Shown here: in pieces, positions 35,050 to 47,359 of the stretch
How positions within the stretch are numbered: position 1 is the stretch's first letter
How the letters are laid out: each line of letters opens with the position of its first letter
Assembly (NCBI RefSeq): GCF_002000485.1
Contig: NZ_MLAJ01000003.1
Span: 124,001-188,000 of the forward strand
Reading direction: 5' to 3'
DNA from: Rodentibacter ratti
GTDB taxonomy: Bacteria; Pseudomonadota; Gammaproteobacteria; Enterobacterales; Pasteurellaceae
Length of the DNA: 64,000 bases
Made by a program: the position numbers and the translations under genes
The notes under the pieces: model-generated
Databases searched by the model: none
Told to the model about the DNA's origin: nothing
The model's input: only the letters and a program-made list of their open reading frames with translations

Positions 35050-35517
35050 TTATTTACTGTAATTGACACAAATAATCTGCGCAGCATTATAAAGCGTAGT
35101 ATTAGGTGTTAAGCGAATACTATGTTTTTCCTGTTTTTTCGGTGCTGCACGTAGCCCTACCCCCCAAAACTCATCATAGAAATCCGTACGTACTTGTGTT
35201 AAACGATAATTTTTACAGTTCAAAATTTTATATTGACGAACAGAACGCGCATATCGTTTTGATTCTTTAGGGTAAACATATAGACCTCGGTCTAAATTAA
35301 TGACTGCGTCAAAATGCACTTCTTTAGGTTCTTCGTTATCAACCCAAATAGAATCCGTATCAATATAGTAATTGACATCTTTTACCAAGCGTACATAGCC
35401 TTTACGATCTGTTGTGGGTGGAGTGAGCTTAACATCTTGGTGTTCAACGTTTTTTTGTGCCGGAACAGTACAAGCGGCAAGTAGCGCGACAGGGAAAATT
35501 AAAATCAGTTTTTTCAT
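35050..35517 (-). CDS. pe: Surface adhesin lipoprotein, protein E homologue
   Basis: 155-residue outer-membrane lipoprotein (lipobox LLAAC near residue 16) closely matching protein E of nontypeable H. influenzae. That protein binds vitronectin, laminin and plasminogen and mediates epithelial adhesion. Visible identities include GYVRLVKDVNYYIDTDSIW, the binding region KRYARSVRQYKILNC followed by TQVRTDFYDEFWGVGLRAAP, and TLYNAAQIIC. The two conserved cysteines are present. As in H. influenzae it lies next to pflA. It ends a few residues earlier than the H. influenzae protein (no AFSVDKK-like tail), which is a real C-terminal difference. Confidence 0.9.
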   Translation of the reverse strand: MKKLILIFPVALLAACTVPAQKNVEHQDVKLTPPTTDRKGYVRLVKDVNYYIDTDSIWVDNEEPKEVHFDAVINLDRGLYVYPKESKRYARSVRQYKILNCKNYRLTQVRTDFYDEFWGVGLRAAPKKQEKHSIRLTPNTTLYNAAQIICVNYSK

Positions 35518-35553
35518 TATTTACTCCTTAGCCTAATGTTAGCCGGTAGTTAA

Positions 35554-36294
35554 TTAAAATTTAACGGTATGTCCGTAGCCTTCTAAAATGGATTTTATAT
35601 GCTCGAGTGATTCACGTGTCGGCGGCATCACATCTTCAAGCTCATAATCAAATCCGAGTGTTTTCCATTTATGGGCTCCGAGTCGATGATAAGGCAATAA
35701 CTCGACTTTCTCGATATTTTCCATTCCCTCAATAAATTGTCCAAGTAAATGGACATCATGATCACTATCTGTATAACCCGGCACCACCACATAGCGAATC
35801 CATGTTCTTTGATTACGCTTTTGTAAATATTTCGCAAATTCCAAAGTTCGTTTATTAGGGACGCCAATTAAATTTTGGTGAACCTGATCATTTAATTCTT
35901 TTAAATCAAGTAACACAAGATCGGTTACATCAAGTAATTCGTCAATAATATGATCATAATGGCGGACAAAACCATTGGTATCAAGACAGGTATTAATTCC
36001 CTCTTTTTTACAAGCTCGAAACCAATCCCGCACAAATTCCGCCTGAAGAATCGCCTCACCACCCGATGCGGTTACACCACCGCCCGTGGCATTCATAAAA
36101 TGGCGATAACTCACCACTTCTTTCATTAATTCTTCAACACTGATTTCTCTACCGCCATCTAAATCCCATGTATCACGGTTATGGCAGTATTTGCAACGCA
36201 TAAGACAACCTTGCATAAACAAAATAAAACGAATGCCCGGACCGTCCACCGTACCACAAGACTCAAATGAATGAATTCTTCCTAAAACAGACAT
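35554..36294 (-). CDS. pflA: Pyruvate formate-lyase-activating enzyme
   Basis: Radical SAM enzyme that installs the glycyl radical on PflB under anaerobic conditions. It has 246 residues, as in E. coli. The iron-sulfur motif is [14 protein letters not shown] near residue 30 (CxxxCxxC), followed by the glycine-rich [14 protein letters not shown] and later YVVVPGYTD. It follows pflB on the minus strand, separated by 127 bp containing a clear terminator, so pflA is probably only partly cotranscribed or has its own promoter. Confidence 0.96.
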   Translation of the reverse strand: MSVLGRIHSFESCGTVDGPGIRFILFMQGCLMRCKYCHNRDTWDLDGGREISVEELMKEVVSYRHFMNATGGGVTASGGEAILQAEFVRDWFRACKKEGINTCLDTNGFVRHYDHIIDELLDVTDLVLLDLKELNDQVHQNLIGVPNKRTLEFAKYLQKRNQRTWIRYVVVPGYTDSDHDVHLLGQFIEGMENIEKVELLPYHRLGAHKWKTLGFDYELEDVMPPTRESLEHIKSILEGYGHTVKF

Positions 36295-36352
36295 AATAAA
36301 CTCACAATTTAAAATATAGCTAAATTTTATCAGAATATGACAACATAAAAAA

Positions 36353-36376
36353 TGAGCCTGAGTAAAATCAGGCTCA
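36353..36376 (-). terminator. Terminator between pflB and pflA
   Basis: TGAGCCTGA (36353-36361) pairs with TCAGGCTCA (36368-36376); on the minus strand the stem is followed by a run of six T. It should limit read-through from pflB into pflA. Confidence 0.88.
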
Positions 36377-36421
36377 TCATTGTTATATCACCGCTAAAGT
36401 GCGGTCAGTTTTTTCAATATT

Positions 36422-38734
36422 TTACATTGATTCCGTGAAAGTACGGGTAATCACGTCTTGTTGTTGCTCTTTGGTTAAAGAGTTAAAGCGAACAGCGTAA
36501 CCGGATACACGAATGGTTAATTGTGGGTATTTCTCCGGATGTTCCATCGCATCTAACAACATTTCACGATTCAACACGTTAACATTTAAGTGCTGCCCCC
36601 CCTCAACCGTTGCTTCATGGTGGAAGTAACCATCCATTAAGCCCGCAAGATTACGACGTTGTGCTTCAGCATCTTTACCTAATGCATTTGGCACAATAGA
36701 GAAAGTATAAGAAATACCGTCTTTCGCATAAGCAAACGGAAGTTTAGCCACCGATGTTAAGGAGGCTACCGCACCTTTTTGGTCACGACCGTGCATTGGG
36801 TTTGCCCCCGGTCCGAACGGTGCACCGGCACGACGACCATCTGGGGTATTCCCTGTTTTCTTACCATATACGACGTTAGAAGTAATGGTAAGCACAGATT
36901 GAGTAGGCACTGCGTTACGGTAAGTTTTAAGTTTTTGAATTTTCTTCATAAAACGTTCAACTAGATCACAGGCAATGTCATCTACACGGTTGTCGTTATT
37001 ACCATATTGTGGATATTCACCTTCAATTTCAAAGTCTATGGCAACGTTAGAGGCAACCACATTGCCGTCTTTATCTTTAATGTCACCACGAATTGGTTTC
37101 ACTTTCGCATATTTGATTGCAGAAAGTGAGTCTGCCGCCACAGAAAGACCGGCAATACCACACGCCATAGTACGGAATACATCACGATCATGTAACGCCA
37201 TTAATGCTGCTTCATACGAATATTTATCATGCATATAGTGGATAATGTTTAGGGCGGTGACATATTGTTTTGCCAACCAATCCATAAAGCTATCCATACG
37301 GGTCATAACAGTATCAAAATCTAAAACTTCATCTGTAATTGGCGCAGTTTTCGGACCTACCTGCATACCTAATTTTTCATCGATACCGCCATTGATTGCG
37401 TACAATAAGGTTTTTGCCAAGTTTGCACGTGCACCGAAGAATTGCATTTGTTTACCAACAATCATCGGTGATACACAACATGCGATTGCATAGTCATCGT
37501 TGTTGAAGTCAGGACGCATTAAATCGTCATTTTCATACTGAACAGATGAGGTATCAATAGAAACTTTTGCACAGAAACGTTTGAAGTTTTCCGGTAATTG
37601 TTCAGACCAAAGAATAGTGAGGTTTGGTTCCGGAGAGGTTCCCATGTTGTAAAGAGTATGCAAAATACGGAAAGTATTTTTGGTAACTAATGTACGGCCA
37701 TCTAATCCCATACCTGCGATGGTTTCGGTTGCCCACATAGGGTCACCGGAGAATAATTGATCGTATTCAGGGGTACGCAAGAAGCGAACCATACGCAATT
37801 TCATCACTAAGTGGTCAACTAATTCTTGGGCTTCCACTTCAGTGATTTTGCCAGCTTTTAAGTCACGTTCGATATAAATATCGATGAAAGTCGCTGTACG
37901 ACCAAATGACATTGCCGCACCATTTTGTGATTTGATCGCCGCTAAATAAGCAAAATACATCCATTGGATCGCTTCTTGTGCGTTAGTAGCAGGATTAGAA
38001 ATATCGTAACCATAACTTGCTGCCATTTGTTTCATTTGAGCAAGAGCACGATGTTGTTCTGCGATTTCTTCACGTAAGCGAATAGTTGCTTCAAGATCTA
38101 CGCCGTTTTCAAGGTTATCTTGTAAAGAAGAGAATTGAGCGTATTTATCTTTCATTAAGAAATCAACACCATAAAGTGCAACACGGCGGTAATCCCCAAT
38201 GATACGACCACGACCATAAGCATCCGGTAAACCGGTCAACACACCTGATTTACGGCAACGTAAAATATCCGGTGTATAAACATCGAATACCCCTTGGTTG
38301 TGGGTTTTACGATATTCAGTAAAAATTTTCTTCACTTTAGGATCAAGTTCACGACCATAAACTTTGCATGAACCTTCCACCATTTTGATACCGCCGAATG
38401 GCATAATCGCACGTTTTAAAGGGGCATCGGTTTGCAGACCAACGATTTTTTCTAAATCTTTGTTGATATAACCCGGTGCGTGAGAAGTAATTGTTGATGG
38501 CGTATGTTCATCAAAATCTAATGGCGCGTGTGTACGGTTTTCAATTTTAATTCCTTCCATCACCGATTCCCAAAGTTTAGTGGTTGCTTCGGTCGGGCCA
38601 GCTAAGAAAGAATCATCGCCTTCATACGGTGTGTAGTTTTTTTGAATAAAGTCGCGTACATTGACATTTTCTTGCCAATCACCGCCGGTAAAACCGGCCC
38701 AAGCAACTTTTTGCGCTTCATTAAGTTCTGACAT
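36422..38734 (-). CDS. pflB: Formate C-acetyltransferase (pyruvate formate-lyase)
   Basis: Glycyl-radical enzyme converting pyruvate and CoA to acetyl-CoA and formate in mixed-acid fermentation. It has 770 residues, near identical in layout to E. coli PflB. The catalytic cysteine pair is in [16 protein letters not shown] near residue 418, and the glycine radical site is [12 protein letters not shown] near the C-terminus. The frame has an ATG two codons earlier, but the ribosome-binding site AAAGGAA and the E. coli start (MSELNE) support 38734. It is the second gene of focA-pflB, 46 bp after focA. Confidence 0.97.
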   Translation of the reverse strand: MSELNEAQKVAWAGFTGGDWQENVNVRDFIQKNYTPYEGDDSFLAGPTEATTKLWESVMEGIKIENRTHAPLDFDEHTPSTITSHAPGYINKDLEKIVGLQTDAPLKRAIMPFGGIKMVEGSCKVYGRELDPKVKKIFTEYRKTHNQGVFDVYTPDILRCRKSGVLTGLPDAYGRGRIIGDYRRVALYGVDFLMKDKYAQFSSLQDNLENGVDLEATIRLREEIAEQHRALAQMKQMAASYGYDISNPATNAQEAIQWMYFAYLAAIKSQNGAAMSFGRTATFIDIYIERDLKAGKITEVEAQELVDHLVMKLRMVRFLRTPEYDQLFSGDPMWATETIAGMGLDGRTLVTKNTFRILHTLYNMGTSPEPNLTILWSEQLPENFKRFCAKVSIDTSSVQYENDDLMRPDFNNDDYAIACCVSPMIVGKQMQFFGARANLAKTLLYAINGGIDEKLGMQVGPKTAPITDEVLDFDTVMTRMDSFMDWLAKQYVTALNIIHYMHDKYSYEAALMALHDRDVFRTMACGIAGLSVAADSLSAIKYAKVKPIRGDIKDKDGNVVASNVAIDFEIEGEYPQYGNNDNRVDDIACDLVERFMKKIQKLKTYRNAVPTQSVLTITSNVVYGKKTGNTPDGRRAGAPFGPGANPMHGRDQKGAVASLTSVAKLPFAYAKDGISYTFSIVPNALGKDAEAQRRNLAGLMDGYFHHEATVEGGQHLNVNVLNREMLLDAMEHPEKYPQLTIRVSGYAVRFNSLTKEQQQDVITRTFTESM

Positions 38735-38779
38735 AGTCATTTCCTTTGTTAATTAATAAAAATAATTTGTTTCAATTCA

Positions 38780-39631
38780 TTAGTGGGATTTTGTTAAGTA
38801 ACGTTGAAATAAACCAATGCAAATTGCACCACCCACTATATTTCCCAACGTTACCGGGATTAAATTCTTTACGATAAAATGATAGACATCCAAATCAGCA
38901 TATTTACTCGCTTCAATGCCTAACTGCTGCCAAAATTCCGGACTACTATAATGGGCAGTAACAATCCCCATCGGAATCATAAACATATTTGCAACACAGT
39001 GTTCAAAGCCTGAGGCAACAAATAAACCAATCGGCATAATCATAATAAATGCTTTATCTACAACGGTTTTGCCCGAATAAGATAACCAAACAGCCAAGCA
39101 CACCATGATGTTACATAAAATGCCTAAATTAAATGCTTCAAACCAAGTATGGTGAATCTTATGTTGTGCCGTATTAAGAATGGTTAAGCCCCATTGTCCG
39201 TTTGCCGCCATCGTTTGACCGCCAAACCAAATAAGCGCAACAATAATCAAGCCACCGACAAAATTACCTAAATATACGGCAATCCAGTTGCGAATCATTT
39301 GCCATGTTGTAATCTTTCCACCAACCCGTGCAATAAATGTGAGTGTTGATGAAGTAAAAAGTTCAGATCCTAACAACACCACCATAATCACACCAATCGA
39401 AAACACTAAACCACCAATTAATTTAGTCATTCCCCATGGGGCACCTGCAGACGCAGTTTGTGTCGTTGTATAAAAAACAAATGCCAATGCAATACATGCA
39501 CCAGCATTAATACCAGACATAAAAGAAAGAAACGGACGCTTTTTTGCTTTATAAACAGCGGCACTTTCTGCAAAATCTGTCGCTTCAACAGGTGTTAATG
39601 CTAGCGTAGAGGAATTTTTAACATCTGACAT
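38780..39631 (-). CDS. focA: Formate channel FocA
   Basis: Pentameric inner-membrane formate/nitrite-transporter family channel that exports formate made by PflB and reimports it at low pH. It has 283 residues and six hydrophobic helices. Typical segments are SFMSGINAGACIALAFVF, VVLLGSELFTSS, GLFVASGFEHCVANMF (with the conserved channel histidine in FEHCVANM) and the C-terminal NLIPVTLGNIVGGAICIGL. It heads the focA-pflB unit. A partial FNR-like site lies about 100 bp upstream. Confidence 0.95.
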   Translation of the reverse strand: MSDVKNSSTLALTPVEATDFAESAAVYKAKKRPFLSFMSGINAGACIALAFVFYTTTQTASAGAPWGMTKLIGGLVFSIGVIMVVLLGSELFTSSTLTFIARVGGKITTWQMIRNWIAVYLGNFVGGLIIVALIWFGGQTMAANGQWGLTILNTAQHKIHHTWFEAFNLGILCNIMVCLAVWLSYSGKTVVDKAFIMIMPIGLFVASGFEHCVANMFMIPMGIVTAHYSSPEFWQQLGIEASKYADLDVYHFIVKNLIPVTLGNIVGGAICIGLFQRYLTKSH

Positions 39632-39734
39632 AAAATACCTAAATATGATGATTTCTTTTTCGTACTACAATCATGGGTATTCTACTCTCTTAGGTATTCT
39701 TTGCAAGAGACACGCTATGTTATCTAAACAAAAT

Positions 39735-39748
39735 TTGATATTTTGCAA
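39735..39748. promoter_or_regulatory. Possible FNR-like site upstream of focA-pflB
   Basis: TTGAT-ATTT-TGCAA has one perfect FNR half-site (TTGAT) and a second half matching ATCAA at three of five positions. It lies about 105 bp before the focA start. Anaerobic control of this operon by FNR is expected from relatives; the site itself is imperfect. Confidence 0.35.
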
Positions 39749-39782
39749 GTTTTGTTAAATTTGTCTAATTTTGATAAGAAAA

Positions 39783-39805
39783 AAGGCTTGGAAAATCCAA
39801 GCCTT
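39783..39805 (-). terminator. Terminator of the rpsP-rimM-trmD-rplS operon
   Basis: AAGGCTTGG (39783-39791) and CCAAGCCTT (39797-39805) form a perfect 9-bp stem; on the minus strand it runs into six T residues. Confidence 0.9.
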
Positions 39806-39827
39806 ATATTCTTCTTTATTTGCGAAA

Positions 39828-40962
<1,135 letters not shown>

Positions 40963-41017
40963 AATTCAGCCTTACTCTGTTTAAAACTGACGACATTACG
41001 TTCGAGCATACCTGAGA

Positions 41018-41545
41018 TTAGAAACCAGCGTCCCAATCCACTTCAATTGTTTTCGTGGTGAGATCGACTCTTTTAACTACTTGTTCATACAAAAACGGAA
41101 TTAACCGCTCTTGTTTTCCAAAAGCATCTTTGCTATTGGCTTTGACGACCAGTACATCATTTGAACCGGTTTCCATCATTTCCGTGACCGTTCCCATCGT
41201 ATAGCCTTGAAGATTGACGACTGAGCAACCGATTAAATCGTGCCAGTAATAATCGCCTTCTTCCAATTCAGGAAACACGGAGAGATCCACACCAATTTCA
41301 ACATTTGCTAAAACTTGGGCTGCTTCACGATCATCCGTACCTTTTAGCTTTACAATCAGTTCGTGATTATGATGACGCCAATTTTCAAGCTCTGTTGGCT
41401 GCCATTGTCCTTTGATTTTTAAAAACCAAGGTTGATAATCAAAAATGCTTTCAGCATATTCGGTTGATGAATAAATACGTAACCACCCACGGATACCATA
41501 GGTTGAGCCTAATTTGCCCACAACTTCAATACGTTGTTGTTCCAT
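41018..41545 (-). CDS. rimM: 16S rRNA processing factor RimM
   Basis: Assembly factor that binds S19 and promotes 30S head maturation. It has 175 residues. The N-terminal beta-barrel shows [20 protein letters not shown] and FDYQPWFLK. The PRC-type C-terminal barrel shows [26 protein letters not shown] and [17 protein letters not shown], ending EVDWDAGF as in E. coli. The frame extends to a GTG at 41554, but AGGTG upstream and family length support the ATG at 41545. It lies 30 bp after rpsP. Confidence 0.96.
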   Translation of the reverse strand: MEQQRIEVVGKLGSTYGIRGWLRIYSSTEYAESIFDYQPWFLKIKGQWQPTELENWRHHNHELIVKLKGTDDREAAQVLANVEIGVDLSVFPELEEGDYYWHDLIGCSVVNLQGYTMGTVTEMMETGSNDVLVVKANSKDAFGKQERLIPFLYEQVVKRVDLTTKTIEVDWDAGF

Positions 41546-41575
41546 ATTTTTCACCTATCTCTACTCAAAAGCGAA

Positions 41576-41824
41576 TTAAGCGGCTTTTTGAGCTTCTTTT
41601 ACCAAACACGCAACGCGATCAGATAATGACGCACCTTGACCTACCCAGTGATTTACACGGTCTAAGTCAATACGAAGACGTTCAGCATTACCTTGTGCAA
41701 TTGGATTGAAGAAACCTACACGCTCAATGAAACGACCGTCACGTGGTGAACGGCTGTCAGCGACTACGATTTGATAAAAAGGGCGTTTTTTAGCTCCGCC
41801 ACGAGATAAACGAATGGTTACCAT
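41576..41824 (-). CDS. rpsP: 30S ribosomal protein S16
   Basis: Small-subunit assembly protein, 82 residues. The sequence begins [20 protein letters not shown], followed by [18 protein letters not shown] and the C-terminal [17 protein letters not shown]. First gene of the rpsP-rimM-trmD-rplS operon, whose promoter must lie in the AT-rich 41825-42000 stretch; a well-formed -35/-10 pair was not pinned down. Confidence 0.98.
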   Translation of the reverse strand: MVTIRLSRGGAKKRPFYQIVVADSRSPRDGRFIERVGFFNPIAQGNAERLRIDLDRVNHWVGQGASLSDRVACLVKEAQKAA

Positions 41825-42002
41825 AACCTTCCTCTAATTATTTGATGATTAAAAGAATATTTCTAAGCTCGAAAGTCACTTAAAAATATAGCTTACTTTT
41901 TTCTCTGTATATATAGACAAAAAGCCTGAGGATTTTACACTTTTTGAACAAAAAGGCAAGCTAAAAACAGCATTAGGGAAATGAAAATTCTGTAGAAAAA
42001 AC

Positions 42003-42028
42003 GACCGCACTTTATAAAAAGTGCGGTC
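42003..42028. terminator. Inverted uptake-signal terminator after gdhA
   Basis: GACCGCACTTT (42003-42013) and AAAGTGCGGTC (42018-42028) form an 11-bp stem with a 4-nt loop; a T run follows on the minus strand, ending gdhA transcription. Confidence 0.88.
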
Positions 42029-42051
42029 AATTTATTCAGTGTTTTTAGAGA

Positions 42052-43401
42052 TTAATAAACCCCTTGTGCCAACATCGCATCAGCCACTTTCACAAATCCG
42101 GCAACATTTGCCCCCACCACATAATTGATGTTCTCTTGACCTTCTACTGTACCGTATTTTTTACAGTTTGCATGAATATCTAACATAATGCGGTGTAATT
42201 TGGCATCTACTTCTTCCGCTGTCCAATACAGGCGTTGTGAGCTTTGTGCCATTTCTAAACCAGATGTTGCGACTCCGCCGGCATTAGCGGCTTTACCCGG
42301 TCCGAATAACACACCGGCATCTAAAAATGCGTCTGTTGCTTCAATAGAAGTCGGCATATTTGCGCCTTCTGCCACTAATTTCACACCGTTTGCAATCAAG
42401 CCTTTTGCATCGTCAATTTCAAGTTCGTTTTGGGTCGCACAAGGAAGAGCGATATCCACTTTCACTTCCCAAGGGCGTTTACCTTCCACATATTGCAAAC
42501 CAAACTGTGTTGCATAATCTTTTACACGACCACGTTTAACATTTTTAATCTCAAAAAGTGCGGCCAATTTTTCGGAAGTAAAACCTTCAGGATCATACAC
42601 ATAACCGGAAGAATCCGAACAGGTCACCACTTTTGCACCTAATGATAACGCTTTTTCGATAGCATATTGCGCCACATTTCCTGAACCGGAAACAGAAACC
42701 ACTTTACCTGCGAAACTATCGCCTTTTTCGGCTAACATAGCTTGTGCGAAGTAAATCAATCCGTAACCTGTTGCTTCCGGACGAATTAAACTTCCGCCGA
42801 AAGATAAGCCACGGCCGGTGAAAACACAGGCGGCTTGATTTGATAATTTTTTCATATAACCGGCAAGATAGCCTACTTCACGTCCCCCTACACCGATATC
42901 ACCGGCAGGCACATCGGTATCAGCCCCGATATGACGATATAATTCCGCCATCAATGCCTGACAAAAACGCATCACTTCCGCATCAGATTTCCCTTTAGGA
43001 TCAAAATCCGAGCCACCTTTGCCACCGCCCATCGGTAATGTTGTGAGGGCATTTTTGAAAATTTGTTCAAAGCCCAAAAATTTTAAGATTGAAAGATTCA
43101 CAGAAGGGTGGAAACGCATACCCCCTTTGTAAGGTCCAATGGCACTATTAAATTGCACACGAAATGCACGGTTTACTTGAACTTGACCTTGATCATCTGT
43201 CCAAGCGACACGGAATTGAAATGCCCGCTCCGGCTCGACTAAACGTTCTAATAAGGCTTCAGAACGATACTTCGGGTTGGCTTCCAAAAACGGCCAAATA
43301 GAAGTGAAAACCTCACGAACCGCTTGTAAAAATTCAGGCTGGTGGCTGTCACGTTGTGCGACTTTCGCTAAAAATTCGTCTAAAGATGAGACTGTTGACA
43401 T
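42052..43401 (-). CDS. gdhA: NADP-specific glutamate dehydrogenase
   Basis: Hexameric cytosolic enzyme that aminates 2-oxoglutarate with NADPH to form glutamate, the main ammonia assimilation route when nitrogen is plentiful. It has 449 residues. Substrate-site motifs are GPYKGGMRFHPSVN and LPMGGGKGGSDFDPKGKSD (with the catalytic lysine), then DVPAGDIGVGGREVGY. The nucleotide fold has VSGSGNVAQYAIEKA. It is monocistronic and ends at an uptake-signal hairpin. In H. influenzae, as I recall, it lies next to tatC; here hemB is between them. Confidence 0.97.
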   Translation of the reverse strand: MSTVSSLDEFLAKVAQRDSHQPEFLQAVREVFTSIWPFLEANPKYRSEALLERLVEPERAFQFRVAWTDDQGQVQVNRAFRVQFNSAIGPYKGGMRFHPSVNLSILKFLGFEQIFKNALTTLPMGGGKGGSDFDPKGKSDAEVMRFCQALMAELYRHIGADTDVPAGDIGVGGREVGYLAGYMKKLSNQAACVFTGRGLSFGGSLIRPEATGYGLIYFAQAMLAEKGDSFAGKVVSVSGSGNVAQYAIEKALSLGAKVVTCSDSSGYVYDPEGFTSEKLAALFEIKNVKRGRVKDYATQFGLQYVEGKRPWEVKVDIALPCATQNELEIDDAKGLIANGVKLVAEGANMPTSIEATDAFLDAGVLFGPGKAANAGGVATSGLEMAQSSQRLYWTAEEVDAKLHRIMLDIHANCKKYGTVEGQENINYVVGANVAGFVKVADAMLAQGVY

Positions 43402-43544
43402 ACTGTGTTTCCTTCTTAAGTTTTGATGTTATCTGTGTTTGTTTTATTATGAGCAACCGTTTGCGAACGGCTAGAACACAATATGCAATGACTCGTTTAA
43501 CATTGCAATGATTTTTTTAAGGAAAAAATGAATAAAAAAGAAAA

Positions 43545-43573
43545 AACGAGAAAATATCTAATATTTTCTCGTT
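43545..43573 (-). terminator. Terminator of hemB
   Basis: AACGAGAAAATAT (43545-43557) and ATATTTTCTCGTT (43561-43573) form a perfect 13-bp stem with a 3-nt loop; a T-rich tail follows on the minus strand. Confidence 0.85.
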
Positions 43574-43628
43574 TTTATTAAACAAAATTTAATTTTCGTG
43601 ATGAATATCACATTTTTACATAAAAAAA

Positions 43629-44663
<1,035 letters not shown>

Positions 44664-44707
44664 TTACTGACTATTTATGACAAGAAAGGGGGCAATGCCC
44701 CCATTTG

Positions 44708-45478
44708 TTATTCTGTTTTTTCTTCCGAATTTTTAACCGCACTTTCTTCAGTATCATCTTTGGGTTGGTAGAAACGAGCGACAAGCAAACCCAGTTCAAA
44801 CAATAACCACATTGGTACAGCAAGTAATGTTTGAGAAAACACATCAGGCGGTGTAAGAATCATCCCGATAAAAAATGCGGCGACAATAATATAAGGGCGT
44901 TTTTCTGCAAGGGCTTTTACTGTTGTGACACCTGTCCAACAAAGTAAAATGATCGCAATCGGTACTTCAAAACAGACCCCAAAGGCAAGGAATAAGGCCA
45001 AAGCAAAATCGAGGTAGCTACTAATGTCCGTTGCAATCGCCACACCTTCCGGGGCGGTTTGCGTGAAGAAACCGAAAACAAAGGGAAACACCACGTAATA
45101 GGCAAAAGCGACACCGCAGTAAAATAAAATCGTACTGGAAAACAGTAACGGATAAATCATTCGCTTTTCATGTTGATACAATGCCGGGGCAACAAATGCC
45201 CAAATTTGATAAAGCAAATAAGGTACCGAAATAAACACGGAAACAATTGCCGTCAATTTAATCGGCGTGAAAAAAGGGGTTTGAATATTCGTTGCTATCA
45301 TCGTTGCACCTTTCGGCATCACCTCTGTCAAAGGAGAAGCAACGAAATGATAAATATCATTAGAAAAATACACCAAACCAACAAAGATCACCGCAATACA
45401 AATCACACAACGCAACAAGCGGTTTCTTAATTCGACGAGATGGCTAATAAGGGGTTGAGATTCATCCACGTGATTCAT
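44708..45478 (-). CDS. tatC: Twin-arginine translocase subunit TatC
   Basis: Inner-membrane receptor for twin-arginine signal peptides. It has 256 residues and six hydrophobic helices. Conserved elements are [15 protein letters not shown] near the N-terminus, the [35 protein letters not shown] block in two overlapping parts around residues 70-105 (including the glutamate after TM2), and [20 protein letters not shown]. It follows tatA and tatB with 9 bp spacing. An ACAAGCGGT uptake-signal variant lies at 45415-45423. One likely substrate in the window is the RRSFL-bearing protein at 58605. Confidence 0.97.
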   Translation of the reverse strand: MNHVDESQPLISHLVELRNRLLRCVICIAVIFVGLVYFSNDIYHFVASPLTEVMPKGATMIATNIQTPFFTPIKLTAIVSVFISVPYLLYQIWAFVAPALYQHEKRMIYPLLFSSTILFYCGVAFAYYVVFPFVFGFFTQTAPEGVAIATDISSYLDFALALFLAFGVCFEVPIAIILLCWTGVTTVKALAEKRPYIIVAAFFIGMILTPPDVFSQTLLAVPMWLLFELGLLVARFYQPKDDTEESAVKNSEEKTE

Positions 45479-45487
45479 AAAAACTCT

Positions 45488-46039
45488 CTATGATTGGGAT
45501 TTTGGAGCCGGGGCGACATCCATATCATCCGGTGGATAATAATCAGACAAGCGCTCGGTTAATTCAGCTTGTTCATGGGGTTCAAGTGTGGTCAGATCTG
45601 AAGGCGTTTTTTCATCGGTTTCCACGCTTTCATTCTTTGTTAGGCTATCACTTGAAACCCTATTTTCGTCCGGTTTAATATTTTCAGCCGCACTTTTAAG
45701 TTCTTTGATCTGTTCTTCCACCGTTGTCCCCGCTGCTGCGGCTTTTGATTCTAACTCGGCGCGCATTTTATCTGCCTGCACCTTTAAGTCTTCAACGGTT
45801 TTACTTAACTCAGGCGAAAGGCTCTGCAAATTCAGGGATTCCGCTTTCTTAATGCTATCCTGTAGTTCTTGCAATTTCAGCTCTTGTTTTAATTCATTTT
45901 GAACATTAGCGGCTAACCCACGGATGGTCTTCACCCACCCCATTACGGTTCTGATTGCAACCGGCAAACGTTTAGGGCCTAGCACCACTAAGCCTACAAT
46001 CATTAATAAAACAAGTTCGGAAAAACCAATATCAAACAC
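45488..46039 (-). CDS. tatB: Twin-arginine translocase subunit TatB
   Basis: TatC-associated receptor component, 183 residues. The N-terminal membrane helix ([20 protein letters not shown]) is followed by the [19 protein letters not shown] amphipathic helix, typical of TatB. A long charged, coiled-coil-like region and an acidic, Pro-rich tail follow, both variable in the family. It lies 3 bp after tatA and 9 bp before tatC. Confidence 0.95.
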   Translation of the reverse strand: MFDIGFSELVLLMIVGLVVLGPKRLPVAIRTVMGWVKTIRGLAANVQNELKQELKLQELQDSIKKAESLNLQSLSPELSKTVEDLKVQADKMRAELESKAAAAGTTVEEQIKELKSAAENIKPDENRVSSDSLTKNESVETDEKTPSDLTTLEPHEQAELTERLSDYYPPDDMDVAPAPKSQS

Positions 46040-46042
46040 GGG

Positions 46043-46273
46043 TTATGCCTGTTCTTTCTCTTTTGTTGTTTCAGTTTTTGCCGTTTCGTTGTTGTTATCA
46101 ATGGATTTAAATTCAGCATCTTTGGCTTTTGGCTCATCATCTTGCATTGCCTTTTTAAAGCCTTTTACCGCCGCACCAAGATCAGCCCCTGCATTTCTCA
46201 ATTTTTTCGTACCAAAAACCAATAAAATCACTACTAATAAGATAATCATTTGTGCCGGAGATAAACCAAACAT
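46043..46273 (-). CDS. tatA: Twin-arginine translocase pore subunit TatA
   Basis: Forms the protein-conducting assembly with TatBC. It has 77 residues: one membrane helix ([19 protein letters not shown]), then the TatA hinge and amphipathic helix [19 protein letters not shown], with a charged tail. The open frame extends to 46441, but the family start (MFGLSP) lies at 46273 with GGGAG upstream. The promoter for tatABC should be within 46274-46440, divergent from psd. Confidence 0.96.
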   Translation of the reverse strand: MFGLSPAQMIILLVVILLVFGTKKLRNAGADLGAAVKGFKKAMQDDEPKAKDAEFKSIDNNNETAKTETTKEKEQA

Positions 46274-46468
46274 AATAAAAACTCCCTTCTTCTGAAAATA
46301 AAAAATTTGGGCTGAATATACTCTTTTTGACCTCATTGAACAATAGCCAAAGCGAATTATTTTCTCATCAACAATAGAAAGTACGGTGCATTTTATGGGA
46401 GAATTAAAAGTTGGAAGAATGGCAAAAATTGCTATAATCACCGCTCATTTTCAGAAGGAAAGATAAAT

Positions 46469-47338
46469 ATGCATTCAATTTCTTATTGGCAACGCTTAAA
46501 AGTTGCTTTTCAATATGTGATGCCTCAACTTTATTTAACTCAATTTGCCGGCTGGTTTGCAAAGCAAAAATGGGGCAAAGTCACACATCTCGCCATTAAA
46601 GCCTTTGCGAAAAAATACAACATTGATATGAGTATTGCGCAAAAAGAACAATTTAATGAATATGAAAGTTTCAACGAGTTTTTTATTCGCCCGTTAAAAG
46701 ACAACGCCCGCCCAATTAACCAAAATCCGACCGCACTTTGCCTACCGGCAGACGGTCGAATCAGTGAATGTGGTCATATTGACGATAACCGTTTATTACA
46801 AGCCAAAGGGCATTTTTTCCGTTTAGAGGATCTATTGGCAGAAGATAACGAATTAGTGGCTGCCTTTAAAAATGGTGAGTTTGCCACCACTTATCTTTCA
46901 CCAAGGGATTATCACCGCGTGCATATGCCTTGCGACGGTACATTGCGCAAAATGATTTATGTTCCCGGCGATTTATTTTCGGTTAATCCGTTTTTAGCCC
47001 AACACGTGCCGAATTTATTTGCCCGTAACGAGCGGGTGATTTGTGTGTTTGATACAGAATTTGGCACCATGGTACAAATTTTAGTCGGCGCCACTGTCAC
47101 TGCAAGTATAGGGACGACTTGGGCAGGAGTGATTAATCCGCCACGTCATAATGAAGTGAAAACCTGGACTTATGAAGGTGAAAGTGCGGTGAAATTAACC
47201 AAAGGTCAGGAAATGGGCTGGTTCCAACTTGGCTCTACCGTGATCAATTTATTCCAAGAAAATCAAGTACGATTGGCAGATCATCTCAGTGTCGGCGAGC
47301 CGGTTCGCATGGGTGAAATTTTGGCATACAAAAAGTAA
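46469..47338 (+). CDS. psd: Phosphatidylserine decarboxylase
   Basis: Membrane-associated pyruvoyl enzyme that forms phosphatidylethanolamine, the main bacterial phospholipid. It has 289 residues. Motifs: YESFNEFFIRPLKDNARPI, CLPADGRISECG, YLSPRDYHRVHMPCDG and the self-cleavage site QLGSTVINLF, where the serine becomes the pyruvoyl group. AAGGAAAG precedes the ATG. It is divergent from tatABC and followed 21 bp later by fklB, probably cotranscribed. Confidence 0.97.
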   Translation: MHSISYWQRLKVAFQYVMPQLYLTQFAGWFAKQKWGKVTHLAIKAFAKKYNIDMSIAQKEQFNEYESFNEFFIRPLKDNARPINQNPTALCLPADGRISECGHIDDNRLLQAKGHFFRLEDLLAEDNELVAAFKNGEFATTYLSPRDYHRVHMPCDGTLRKMIYVPGDLFSVNPFLAQHVPNLFARNERVICVFDTEFGTMVQILVGATVTASIGTTWAGVINPPRHNEVKTWTYEGESAVKLTKGQEMGWFQLGSTVINLFQENQVRLADHLSVGEPVRMGEILAYKK

Positions 47339-47359
47339 TTTTTAACAAAGGAAAACAGC

